Source: Porphyromonadaceae bacterium UBA4702 (GTDB taxonomy: Bacteria; Bacteroidota; Bacteroidia; Bacteroidales; Muribaculaceae). From it: 20,015 nucleotides of DNA. The notes under the pieces were generated by a model. The model saw only the letters and a program-made list of their open reading frames with translations. It was not told the origin of the DNA and did no database searches. Below are positions 1-7,030 of this stretch, in pieces. Position 1 is the stretch's first letter. Every line of letters begins with the position of its first letter. Position numbers and translations under genes: made by a program. The DNA is taken from the NCBI GenBank assembly GCA_002404675.1, contig DHKE01000040.1, positions 1 through 20,015 of the forward strand. The letters are read 5' to 3'.

Positions 1-30
1 CTCAACGGCGAGAAGCACGTCGCCAAGTAA
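1..30 (+). CDS. C-terminal end of an unidentified gene (partial)
   Basis: The first 27 bases read in frame 1 as LNGEKHVAK followed by TAA. An intrinsic terminator follows 30 bases later on the same strand, which supports a real gene end. Nine residues are too few to assign a family. Confidence 0.55.
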   Translation, partial: LNGEKHVAK

Positions 31-59
31 CCCGCATCGACATTCCGACCCTATAGCAT

Positions 60-99
60 ATCGGGGGTGCGCATTTGCTGCGCATCCCCGATTGTTTTT
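60..99 (+). terminator. Strong intrinsic terminator
   Basis: A 14-base stem at 60-73 pairs with 79-92, with a single G-T wobble and a 5-base loop (tttgc). The tract at 93-99 (tgttttt) follows directly. It ends transcription of the + strand gene that stops at 30. No T-run follows the stem on the minus strand, so it looks unidirectional. Confidence 0.85.
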
Positions 100-170
100 C
101 GGCAGGGTGGAACGTGGCATTTCGACATCCCCACCAAGTCTCTGCGATTTATATCGGATGCGGGGTGGGG

Positions 171-962
171 TCAGTAGCCGTAGTTGGGGACGGAGAGGAC
201 TTTGCGGCCGAAGGGGGTAAGCATGTCTACGTCGGGGTAGTACGGCAGCTCGATGACTCCGGCGGCATACGGGCCGATGTCATACGGCTGGTAAACAAAT
301 ACCAATGCCCGGTCTTTCACATAGAAGTCCTCTGGGACATATATGGCGTTCACGTCGAAGACCATATTGCGGTATTCGTCGGTGTTGGCGACGATGCGGC
401 GCAGGTCTGATGCCACGCGGTCGGCATACTCGCCGACAAACACTTTGTCGAGCGTCACTATCGTGTTTTCAGGAACATAGTATGTCAGGTACCGCTTGCC
501 GTTCATGCCGTGCGCCGCGCCGGCGAAATAGGAATAGAACTCATTGCGCCACACCACGAGGTTCTCGCTCGCATGGCATATAGTCACGTCAACCGACGAG
601 CTGCCCATGTATTTGGTCGAGGTGGGGAGGCTGGTCGGGTGCGTTCCTTCGGGGAGTATCTGCGGCACGCATTTGCCGTCCACTATCTTCACGCCGCCCA
701 GCTCCTCGAGGGCTGCACGCAGGGCGGTTATGTCATTGCCGCCGATGCTTACGGGCATCATGATACGCCGAGCGTCGAGGGTGTACTGCGAGCCGTTGGG
801 GATGTCGAAATCATTGCTCTTGTCCTCGCAAATACGCGAGTACGAATAGCTGCGCAGGGTTATGTCACCGCCGCCTTCAGTCTCGGCGGCATTGCTTTTG
901 CCGCCGCACGCCGCCAGCGACGCCATCATGGCGACTGCCAATATTTTGGTTCTCATCTTCAT
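171..962 (-). CDS. DUF3298-type lipoprotein
   Basis: This is a predicted outer or inner membrane lipoprotein of 263 residues. The start at 962 gives the signal MKMRTKILAVAMMASLAAC with a lipobox (LAAC, Cys19). Longer upstream reading in the same frame runs through the neighbouring gene in antiphase and is not credible. The mature part has the DUF4163/DUF3298 pattern: a central GAAHGM motif (about residue 150), then a final stretch with LVFVYQPYDIGPYAAG and a following IELPYY. DUF3298 domains also occur in RsiV-like anti-sigma factors that bind lysozyme, but no sigma factor is adjacent here, so substrate and role are unknown. It is the last gene of a three-gene operon, 49 bases after the TPM gene, with ACCAAAA five bases upstream of its ATG. 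Family assignment is from memory of the motif. Confidence 0.8.
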   Translation of the reverse strand: MKMRTKILAVAMMASLAACGGKSNAAETEGGGDITLRSYSYSRICEDKSNDFDIPNGSQYTLDARRIMMPVSIGGNDITALRAALEELGGVKIVDGKCVPQILPEGTHPTSLPTSTKYMGSSSVDVTICHASENLVVWRNEFYSYFAGAAHGMNGKRYLTYYVPENTIVTLDKVFVGEYADRVASDLRRIVANTDEYRNMVFDVNAIYVPEDFYVKDRALVFVYQPYDIGPYAAGVIELPYYPDVDMLTPFGRKVLSVPNYGY

Positions 963-1011
963 TTGTATTTTGGTATTACACACTATAACAGCGTCATGCT
1001 GCCGGAAGTTG

Positions 1012-2292
1012 TCACCAGCCTCCGCTTGCACCGCCGCCGCCCGACGAGCCGCCGCTGAAACCGCCTCCGCTGCTGCCGCTGTCAGACAGGGACGAGCCGA
1101 TTGCCGCTGCTGCGCCGGCTGCTGCGGCTGCCGCTTCGAGCCTCGGTATCTTGTACTGCTCCTCCTTGGTGTGACCGCAGAAACGGCATTTGTAGGTCTT
1201 GACACCGATGCCTTGCGAAATGTCGGTAGGCTTGACGCGCACCTCGTCTGACACCATTTCATACGCCACAGTCTTGCATGCCGGACACTCCGCAAACTTG
1301 GTCTGCGGCGAGCGGTAGGCATACTTCTCAATTGTATGGCACGCGGGACATTCCCACACGTCGTAGTCAACAGACTTGATCTGCTCCTCGAGGTCTTCAG
1401 CCGGGGTGAGGTATGCATTGTCGGCTTTCTCTGAGAGGCGGCGCATCTTCTTGCCGCACTTCGGGCAGCGCAATGGCTTGTTGCGTTTCAGGCGGTAGAG
1501 TATGTACGCTATCAGGAACAGCGGCAACGCCATGCCTCCGGAAAACAGAGCCGCGCCGCCGAGCATCACCAGCGAGCCGCGCCATGCCAACGCTTTCTCA
1601 TACCGGTCTTTGCCGCGTGTCTTCACCACCTTGTAGACAAATATGCACAGCCCGGCGAAAAAGACAATCATAGCCACAAACCACGCCATTTCTTTCAGCG
1701 TCTCAATATCCTCCTCGGTAAGGCCTGCCTGTCCGTCAGCAAGTTCCGACATGATTTCATCGCGCACTTCGGGGTTTGTTGCCACAGCACTTATATGCGC
1801 GATTACAGCCTTGACACCGCCGTCCACATCCCCCTCTTTCATTCGCGGAAACAAGTCGCCGCGCAAGAGTTCGCTGCAGAAGGCGTCCGTAAACACGCCT
1901 TCCATGCCGTAGCCGGTCTCGATGCGGGCTTTCTTGCCGCCCATGTCGATGAGCAGCAGCATACCGTTATCCTTGTCCGTCTTGCCGAGTCCCCACTGCT
2001 TGAACAGCTCCGGGGCAAACTCGTCCACTGTTTCGTCGCCTATCGACGGAAGTATTGCGACAGCGATTTCTGCGGTTGTAGCTTTGCGCACCTCGGCAAG
2101 CTGTCGGTTGACCTCCGCCTTAGCCTCGGGCGACAGATACCCTGCCGGGTCTGCTACATACTGGCTCCGGTCGGCTATGTTGGGATTCGGCACATCAGCG
2201 GGTGTGTACACCTTTTCGCCCCATGCCGTGCCGCCGGCCAGCAGCACGACTGCAAGGAGCATAATCCTGAAAATCACTTTTGTATCTTTCAT
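1012..2292 (-). CDS. TPM-domain membrane protein with zinc ribbons (YgcG/Psb32-like)
   Basis: The protein has 426 residues. A signal peptide (about 1-25) precedes a TPM domain (about 45-180), with the family-typical YLSPEAKAEVN, GLGKTDKDNGMLLLI and ARIETGYGMEG segments. Two membrane helices (about 203-223 and 240-268) follow. Four CxxC pairs come next, at Cys276/279, 315/318, 336/339 and 369/372, which could form two zinc ribbons. The tail is Gly/Ser-rich and ends GASGGW, as in many TPM proteins. TPM domains face the periplasm and are tied to envelope or membrane-protein maintenance; some have phosphatase activity. The ribbons would lie after TM2, and if the TPM domain is periplasmic so are they, which is unusual. 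It lies 21 bases after dgt and has no promoter of its own, so it is probably in the dgt operon. Confidence 0.85.
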   Translation of the reverse strand: MKDTKVIFRIMLLAVVLLAGGTAWGEKVYTPADVPNPNIADRSQYVADPAGYLSPEAKAEVNRQLAEVRKATTAEIAVAILPSIGDETVDEFAPELFKQWGLGKTDKDNGMLLLIDMGGKKARIETGYGMEGVFTDAFCSELLRGDLFPRMKEGDVDGGVKAVIAHISAVATNPEVRDEIMSELADGQAGLTEEDIETLKEMAWFVAMIVFFAGLCIFVYKVVKTRGKDRYEKALAWRGSLVMLGGAALFSGGMALPLFLIAYILYRLKRNKPLRCPKCGKKMRRLSEKADNAYLTPAEDLEEQIKSVDYDVWECPACHTIEKYAYRSPQTKFAECPACKTVAYEMVSDEVRVKPTDISQGIGVKTYKCRFCGHTKEEQYKIPRLEAAAAAAGAAAAIGSSLSDSGSSGGGFSGGSSGGGGASGGW

Positions 2293-2313
2293 ATCAGTAT
2301 TGGTAATTCATCA

Positions 2314-3636
2314 TTATACAGCGGGCAGCGTGTCGCCGTTGAGACGGCGGAAGAGGTCGAGCGCATACACGTCGGTCATTCCGGATATGTGGTCGAGCAC
2401 GCTCTGCAGGCGCACATACTTGTCTGGCGAGGTCACGTCATACTGCCGGGGCACTTTGGCGAGCATTAGCCGCGAGAAATTGCGCTGCGGATGCAGCACC
2501 GCCTCTATAAGCGTCTCCATCAGGTATGTCATGATGCGGTTGCCCGCTATCTCCACGTCCACGACATACGGGGCGCGGTATATCTTTTCGTAAGACATAG
2601 CCGAGCAACGGCTGTACGCCTCTGCCACTATCGGCGAGGCATGGTCAACGAGCGAGCCTTGGAACTCGCCACGCAGTATGGCATCCTCATTGTCCACAAA
2701 CACATGGGCACAGTCCTCGACCATCACGCCGATGACCTTGGAACGCAGGTAGCCTATCTGCTCGTTGGGGTCTTCGAGCCGCGCCATCGACTCGTGCAGG
2801 TGTCCGCGCTTCTCCTCGGGGAAATAGCCTGTCAACAGCTCCTTGACCTCCTCTGTGGAGAGGATTTTCAGCTTATGGGCATCCTCGATGTCCATTATCT
2901 CGTAGCAGATGTCGTCAGCCGCCTCCACGATGTAGCACAGCGGATGCCGGGCATAGCGGCCGTCGGCATGGCGCAATATCCCGAGTTCCGCCGCAACGCG
3001 CTCATATATGGGCTGCTCCGAGGCGAAGAAGCCGAACTTGCCCTTGCCGCCGGCGAGCAGCGAGCTGTACGGGTATTTTACTATCGAGGCAAGCGCGGAA
3101 TAGGTCATGGCAAACCCACCCTCGCGCCGCCCGCTGAACTGGTGCGTCAGTATGCGGAACGAGTTGGCGTTGCCCTCGAAGTTGGTGAAATCAGCCCACT
3201 GCTGCTCCGTCAGCCCCTCGCGCAGGTCGCGGCTGCCGTTCTCGCTGAAATATGTGGAAATGGTCTTCTCCCCGGAATGTCCGAAGGGGGGGTTGCCAAG
3301 GTCGTGGCTTAGGCACGCCGCCGCCACGATGTCGCCTATGTGCTGGAGCATGTCCACCCACGGTTCGCCGTGGTGACGTTCGCGCAGCCGCAATGCAGCC
3401 TCGTTGGCCATCGACCGTCCTACGGACGACACCTCCAGGCTGTGGGTCAGGCGGTTATGCACAAAAATGCTGCCCGGCAGCGGGAACACCTGCGTCTTGT
3501 TCTGCAGCCGCCGGAAGGGCGACGAGAATATAAGGCGGTCATAGTCACGCTGGAAGTCGCTGCGCAGGTGGCGGTGCGCGTCGTGGTATTCCTCCAGCCC
3601 GAGCCGCTTGTCGCTTATCAGGCGACCCCAGTCCAT
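2314..3636 (-). CDS. dgt: Deoxyguanosinetriphosphate triphosphohydrolase-like protein (dGTPase)
   Basis: An HD-superfamily hydrolase of 440 residues that removes triphosphate from dGTP (or other dNTPs), trimming nucleotide pools. Metal-binding residues of the H...HD...D type are visible: His65 in NRLTHSLEV and His111-Asp112 in SHDLGNPPFGHSGE, with a later Asp in the EAADDICYEIMD region. The segments RDYDRLIFSSPFRRLQNKTQ and VFPLPGSIFVHNR match Bacteroidales dGTPases as remembered. I chose the start at 3636 (MDWGRLISDKR), because homologues begin with an equivalent MxW motif and the likely promoter lies just upstream; an in-frame ATG at 3657 is the alternative. It is the first gene of an operon with the TPM and DUF3298 genes. 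Confidence 0.92.
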   Translation of the reverse strand: MDWGRLISDKRLGLEEYHDAHRHLRSDFQRDYDRLIFSSPFRRLQNKTQVFPLPGSIFVHNRLTHSLEVSSVGRSMANEAALRLRERHHGEPWVDMLQHIGDIVAAACLSHDLGNPPFGHSGEKTISTYFSENGSRDLREGLTEQQWADFTNFEGNANSFRILTHQFSGRREGGFAMTYSALASIVKYPYSSLLAGGKGKFGFFASEQPIYERVAAELGILRHADGRYARHPLCYIVEAADDICYEIMDIEDAHKLKILSTEEVKELLTGYFPEEKRGHLHESMARLEDPNEQIGYLRSKVIGVMVEDCAHVFVDNEDAILRGEFQGSLVDHASPIVAEAYSRCSAMSYEKIYRAPYVVDVEIAGNRIMTYLMETLIEAVLHPQRNFSRLMLAKVPRQYDVTSPDKYVRLQSVLDHISGMTDVYALDLFRRLNGDTLPAV

Positions 3637-3663
3637 TGTTCCGTTATCTGGTTTCATCACATG

Positions 3664-3671
3664 CAAAAGTA
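3664..3671 (-). promoter_or_regulatory. Probable -7 box for dgt
   Basis: The minus strand reads TACTTTTG, a match to the Bacteroidetes -7 consensus TAnnTTTG. It would give a leader of about 20 bases to the ATG at 3636. No clear TTTG -33 element is visible at the usual spacing, so the call is moderate. Confidence 0.5.
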
Positions 3672-3707
3672 ATAGTTCTACATTTTGACGACTTGCATAC
3701 CACAATC

Positions 3708-4013
3708 CTATCCATAAATCAAGTGCTTCGTTTCTTCAAGCTCGGCGCGGAAATACGAATTTTTCACCGCCGTCTCGTCAACAAGGTCTACCTCCCTGCC
3801 AAACAGCCGCTTGAGAGCATTGTAAAAGTCGATAAAGTTGTCCGCATATGAATTATGGTCAACATTCTGGTTGAAGTCAACCAGAATGTCCACGTCACTC
3901 TCGGCATTGAACCGCTTGGTAAGCACAGACCCGAAAGCATACAGCCAGCGCACATTATAGCGGCGGCACAACTCTGATATTATGTGGAGGTTGTCGTTTA
4001 TCAGATGCATCAT
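3708..4013 (-). CDS. MNT-type minimal nucleotidyltransferase (MntA-like antitoxin family)
   Basis: A small polymerase-beta-fold nucleotidyltransferase of 101 residues. The catalytic signature is complete: Gly28-Ser29, Asp40-x-Asp42 (GSVLTKRFNAESDVD), and a third acidic residue at about Asp76 in REVDLVD. Members commonly act as MntA antitoxins that AMPylate a HEPN-domain toxin. No HEPN partner is adjacent: dgt lies downstream and a divergent acidic protein upstream, so it appears orphaned. I chose the start at 4013 because a TATCTTTG promoter lies at 4031-4038, which excludes the upstream in-frame extension. The coding sequence contains a perfect 13-base inverted repeat at 3862-3889. Confidence 0.88.
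   Translation of the reverse strand: MMHLINDNLHIISELCRRYNVRWLYAFGSVLTKRFNAESDVDILVDFNQNVDHNSYADNFIDFYNALKRLFGREVDLVDETAVKNSYFRAELEETKHLIYG
3862..3889. repeat. Perfect 13-base inverted repeat inside the MNT gene
   Basis: ACATTCTGGTTGA at 3862-3874 is the exact reverse complement of TCAACCAGAATGT at 3877-3889, with a 2-base spacer. It encodes the ILVDFNQNV segment straight after the catalytic DxD. In RNA it would form a very tight hairpin. It may be chance constrained by coding, or a cis-acting site. Confidence 0.9.
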
Positions 4014-4030
4014 TCGTTGGTTTGTGGTTA

Positions 4031-4061
4031 CAAAGATAGTATTTTTTCGCCTAACGGCAAC
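4031..4061 (-). promoter_or_regulatory. Promoter of the MNT gene
   Basis: On the minus strand the -7 box is TATCTTTG (4038-4031). A -33-like GTTG (4061-4058) lies 19 bases upstream of it. The leader to the ATG at 4013 is about 15 bases. Confidence 0.7.
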
Positions 4062-4071
4062 CTTTCCACCC

Positions 4072-4122
4072 GCCATTGGCTGGATTTCTGGCTTTCTTGG
4101 CTGCCTGCGAGGCCATTGGCTG
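4072..4122. repeat. Short direct repeat in the divergent intergenic region
   Basis: GCCATTGGCTG occurs at 4072-4082 and again at 4112-4122, 40 bases apart, between the divergent promoters of the MNT gene and the small acidic protein gene. The spacing is close to four helical turns. Function is unknown; paired regulator sites are one possibility. Confidence 0.5.
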
Positions 4123-4205
4123 CAACATTGCAACTGCGAGGCGCGTTTTCGCCGGCGCAGCGGCGGCAATGTTCCAATTTTCACCCGCATGGAGTGAACT
4201 GTCGC

Positions 4206-4213
4206 TAACTTTG
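4206..4213 (+). promoter_or_regulatory. -7 box for the small acidic protein gene
   Basis: TAACTTTG matches TAnnTTTG and lies 41 bases before the ATG at 4255. The -33 element is unclear (a TTTT run lies about 24 bases upstream). Confidence 0.6.
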
Positions 4214-4254
4214 CATCAGAAAACGATAATAACAACACCAAAAACTCAAATGAC

Positions 4255-4416
4255 ATGGAATTTTACGACGAATACTACGATGAGTATGACAATGACTTCG
4301 GAAGCAGTTACGGCCGTTATGCCGGCAGCTACGCCCAAGACGTCGAGGGTTATGACGACGAAACAATAGACGAAGCCTTCGACGGCGACCCCGAAGCATA
4401 CTGGAACATCGACTGA
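4255..4416 (+). CDS. Small acidic protein of unknown function (53 aa)
   Basis: Translation from 4255 gives 53 residues. The N-terminus is rich in Tyr and acidic residues (MEFYDEYYDEYDNDFG), followed by YAGSYAQDVEGYDDE and the ending DGDPEAYWNID. It has a promoter with a -7 box at 4206-4213, an ACCAAAA element 11 bases before the start, and a terminator at 4497-4557, so it forms an independent transcription unit. I recall similar small Bacteroidales proteins ending in DGxPxAYWNID, but their role is not known to me. The net charge is strongly negative; there is no signal peptide or membrane segment. It is divergent from the MNT gene, and no partner is evident. Confidence 0.8.
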   Translation: MEFYDEYYDEYDNDFGSSYGRYAGSYAQDVEGYDDETIDEAFDGDPEAYWNID

Positions 4417-4496
4417 GACGTACACACAGCCTGAACAGGCGCTCATTCAACGCTGCGAAATGACGGCACAGCCGTCCACCTGCTGACTTACATAAC

Positions 4497-4557
4497 AGCC
4501 GGAGACCGGAACTCCATATATTCACCAAAACAACATTCTCCCGGTCTCCGGCTTTTT
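4497..4557 (+). terminator. Terminator with a long loop
   Basis: AGCCGGAGACCGG (4497-4509) pairs perfectly with CCGGTCTCCGGCT (4541-4553) over 13 bases, and TTTTT follows at 4553-4557. The 31-base loop is longer than usual. It ends the small-protein transcript and sits 7 bases before the stop of the convergent LRR gene. Confidence 0.75.
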
Positions 4558-4564
4558 CATGGTT

Positions 4565-6835
4565 TTACAGCGCGACTTTGCGCGTGCGGCCGTCTGCGGT
4601 GCGTATGATGTAAACGCCGTGCGCGAGCCCCGACAGGTCAACGTCCGCGCCCCGGCCTACAAGCACTCCGGTAACGGTATACACCTCAACCGCAGCGTCA
4701 TCGCCGAATACGTCACCGACACCGGTGTTGATGTTGACTATCACATGGCACACCCCCCTCACGCCAGAACCGTCGGCAGCTGTAGCGACAACATTGCACT
4801 CGCCGTAATGCACGCCGCGCACCACGCCGTTTTCGTCCACAGTCGCTATTGATGTGTCCGTAGACCGCCAGTTCAGTTTCTTCAGGGAAGCGTTTTCCGG
4901 CAATACAGCCACTTCGAGCATCATGCCGCCGCCCTCCATGACCTGGACCTCCTCTTCAGCAAAATTGATAGCCTCGACCTTTACACTGACAGGCATGTCA
5001 TCAGTCGCCTTGTAGAAATTCTTCCATTCGTCAGCCGCCCGGTACGCTTCGAGCGCGCCGCCCGGCACATGGAGCGTGCATTTCCACACGCTCAGGTCGT
5101 CAAACACGCCGGCCGCGCACACCGGCGGCTCTGAATTGCAGCTTGCCAGGTACTCCACGTTTGCGCAGTCAGCAAACGCGCCAGTGCCAATGGACTGCAC
5201 CGCAGTGCCGAGTTCAACGTGCTGCAATGAGGAGCAGCCGCTGAAAGCCCCTTCTCCTATCGAGGAGATATTGTCGCCCGTCATCACAGTTGTCAGGCCG
5301 CTGCAGTTCCGGAACTCATTCGCTTGTATCTGTGTCACCTTTTCGCCAAACATCAGGTCAGACAGCGTGGCATTGCCCTGAAATGCCGATGCCGTGCCGG
5401 CATAGCTGATGTTGCCGCCGATGTACACATGCACCAACGGGCAGGAGCTGAAATCGACATTGCTGCCAAAACGCAAAACGTCATCGCGGTCTTGCACGTA
5501 AAAGGCGAGCAATCTGTGAAGAATGCCACTGCCAGGCCAGCCTAAGCCGGTCACATTCGGCCCAACGGAAATCTGCTCCACGTTGTTCCAACTGGACCCG
5601 AACATGTCGTCTTCGACCTGCCCGGCATTGTCAAAATAGACGATGTTGTAGTTTGCCGGCTTGTCTTGTCTGCCGCCGAAAGCGTATGAGTTGACATTGC
5701 GCACAGTCATCTCCACCCCCTCATACGTGACAGTCGGGCCGAGGTTTACCGTCTCGACATCACGGTCAACATATACCACGTCGCAAGTCCTGTCAACAAG
5801 GTTGTCCGTAGGCACATACACCACGCCGTCCACCTCAAACATGTTGTGGATGTTCTTGTAAACACGCTTGCTCTTCAGGTCCCAGCTGTCATTAGGCACA
5901 TAATTGATGAAGGAATATATGGCGTTCTGCATTTCCGGCTGTGTCTTGCCCTGCCATACGACTGCCGTTGCCAGCCACCCCGGCGAGACCGTCGCAACGC
6001 CTTTGCCTATGACCATATAGTCCATCGTGGTGCGCTTGCAGAAATCGCCCAGCTTGGTCACGCTGGCAGGCACAACAAGCGAGGCGAGGCGTGAGCAGTA
6101 GTCGAAGCAGCCGTCGGGCAACTCCGTCAGCGACTCGCTCAACTTCACGCTTGCCAAGTCCTTGCACGATAAAAAACACCTTTCCCCAAGCGTCGTGACG
6201 CTGTCAGGCATCTTGACAGACACCACATTGGACGACACGAAGGCGAAATCGCCGATTTTCTTCAAGCCGTCAAACATCTCGAAGCAATCCCTCATCTCAC
6301 CCTGGAACTTGCAGTCCGCCAGCGCGTAACTGGCAATCTCCTCGACACAGTCCGGCATCAAGTAACGCTCACTGGTTTCGTAAGCGTCAGGGCAGCGGTA
6401 CAGCACCTTCATGTCGCGGCTGAACAATACGCCGTCAACGCTCAGATACACGTCACTCAATGCCATATTGATACGCTTCAGCCCGGTAGTGCAAAAGGCA
6501 TTCTCCTCGATTTCCGTCACCGTGCCGGGGATGGTGACCGATTGCAGCAAGCCGTCACTGGTTGTGAACGATTCTGCACGCAGTTTCTTCAACGCATATT
6601 TCCCGCCGTTGTGGCGGATTGTGTCCGGCAGTACCAGATCTTGCGGCAATTCAGCCTCATTGACGCTGACAACTTCCGCGGAGCCGTTCTCCAGCTCATA
6701 GTTCACGCCTTCGACAGTCACCTGCTCGCCAGACGCACCAGCGCAAGCAAACAGCATGGCGATTGCCGCCAGCAGCGGCCGCATCACCGCAGGGTAATTC
6801 TCATAATTCAATAAACTTCTCATATTCAAAGCCAT
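4565..6835 (-). CDS. BspA-like leucine-rich-repeat secreted protein with Ig-like domain and T9SS-type tail
   Basis: This predicted surface or secreted protein has up to 756 residues. A hydrophobic signal region (about 19-36, ending GASG) is followed by BspA/LRR_5 repeats (about 80-290 and 380-580), with units such as VTEIEENAFCTTGLKRI and ISSIGEGAFSGCSSLQHVEL. A BIG_2-type Ig-like domain (about 615-702) carries WRSTDTSIATVDENGVVRG. The last 45 residues (VEVYTVTGVLV...LAHGVYIIR...RKVAL) resemble the type A C-terminal signal of type IX secretion. LRR_5 proteins often mediate adhesion; the ligand here is unknown. Start choices are 6835, 6823 and 6784. The first follows the leader directly, while the last would give the most compact signal peptide. 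Confidence 0.85.
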   Translation of the reverse strand: MALNMRSLLNYENYPAVMRPLLAAIAMLFACAGASGEQVTVEGVNYELENGSAEVVSVNEAELPQDLVLPDTIRHNGGKYALKKLRAESFTTSDGLLQSVTIPGTVTEIEENAFCTTGLKRINMALSDVYLSVDGVLFSRDMKVLYRCPDAYETSERYLMPDCVEEIASYALADCKFQGEMRDCFEMFDGLKKIGDFAFVSSNVVSVKMPDSVTTLGERCFLSCKDLASVKLSESLTELPDGCFDYCSRLASLVVPASVTKLGDFCKRTTMDYMVIGKGVATVSPGWLATAVVWQGKTQPEMQNAIYSFINYVPNDSWDLKSKRVYKNIHNMFEVDGVVYVPTDNLVDRTCDVVYVDRDVETVNLGPTVTYEGVEMTVRNVNSYAFGGRQDKPANYNIVYFDNAGQVEDDMFGSSWNNVEQISVGPNVTGLGWPGSGILHRLLAFYVQDRDDVLRFGSNVDFSSCPLVHVYIGGNISYAGTASAFQGNATLSDLMFGEKVTQIQANEFRNCSGLTTVMTGDNISSIGEGAFSGCSSLQHVELGTAVQSIGTGAFADCANVEYLASCNSEPPVCAAGVFDDLSVWKCTLHVPGGALEAYRAADEWKNFYKATDDMPVSVKVEAINFAEEEVQVMEGGGMMLEVAVLPENASLKKLNWRSTDTSIATVDENGVVRGVHYGECNVVATAADGSGVRGVCHVIVNINTGVGDVFGDDAAVEVYTVTGVLVGRGADVDLSGLAHGVYIIRTADGRTRKVAL

Positions 6836-6851
6836 TCAGGGTTTAACTGTC

Positions 6852-6883
6852 AGACGGCCTCAACAGCAGCGCAGCGGCCGTCT
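6852..6883 (-). other. 5' leader hairpin upstream of the LRR gene
   Basis: AGACGGCC (6852-6859) and GGCCGTCT (6876-6883) form a perfect 8-base stem with a 16-base loop. The stem lies between the -7 box and the start codon, so it is inside the transcribed leader. It has no T-run, so it is not a terminator; it may affect mRNA stability or translation. Confidence 0.5.
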
Positions 6884-6899
6884 CAAAATATTGTTTCCG

Positions 6900-6931
6900 C
6901 AAAGTTAACAAACTTTTTCCACACCGCCAAG
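6900..6931 (-). promoter_or_regulatory. Promoter of the LRR gene
   Basis: On the minus strand TAACTTTG (6907-6900) is the -7 box, and CTTG (6931-6928) is a -33-like element 20 bases upstream. The leader is about 60 bases. The rest of the 195-base gap (6836-7030) shows no further gene. Confidence 0.65.
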
Positions 6932-7030
6932 TCCCCTTGCATCGCACCACGCATCATTCCCGACTAGCCAGCGGCGTGTCGTGTTCCTGCCTGCCGGGTA
7001 TAAGGCGATGACAGTTTCGCTAATCTGGGG

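Noticed and set aside
128..170. Seven-base stem (CCCCACC/GGTGGGG) downstream of the DUF3298 gene, considered as a minus-strand terminator
   Set aside because: The loop is about 30 bases and no T-run follows, so it is not convincing.
963..1418. Upstream extension of the DUF3298 lipoprotein gene
   Set aside because: It overlaps the C-terminal zinc-ribbon part of the TPM gene in another frame, while the lipobox signal fixes the start at 962.
4014..4256. Upstream extension of the MNT gene
   Set aside because: It covers the MNT promoter (4031-4061) and the divergent promoter, and the added residues look random.
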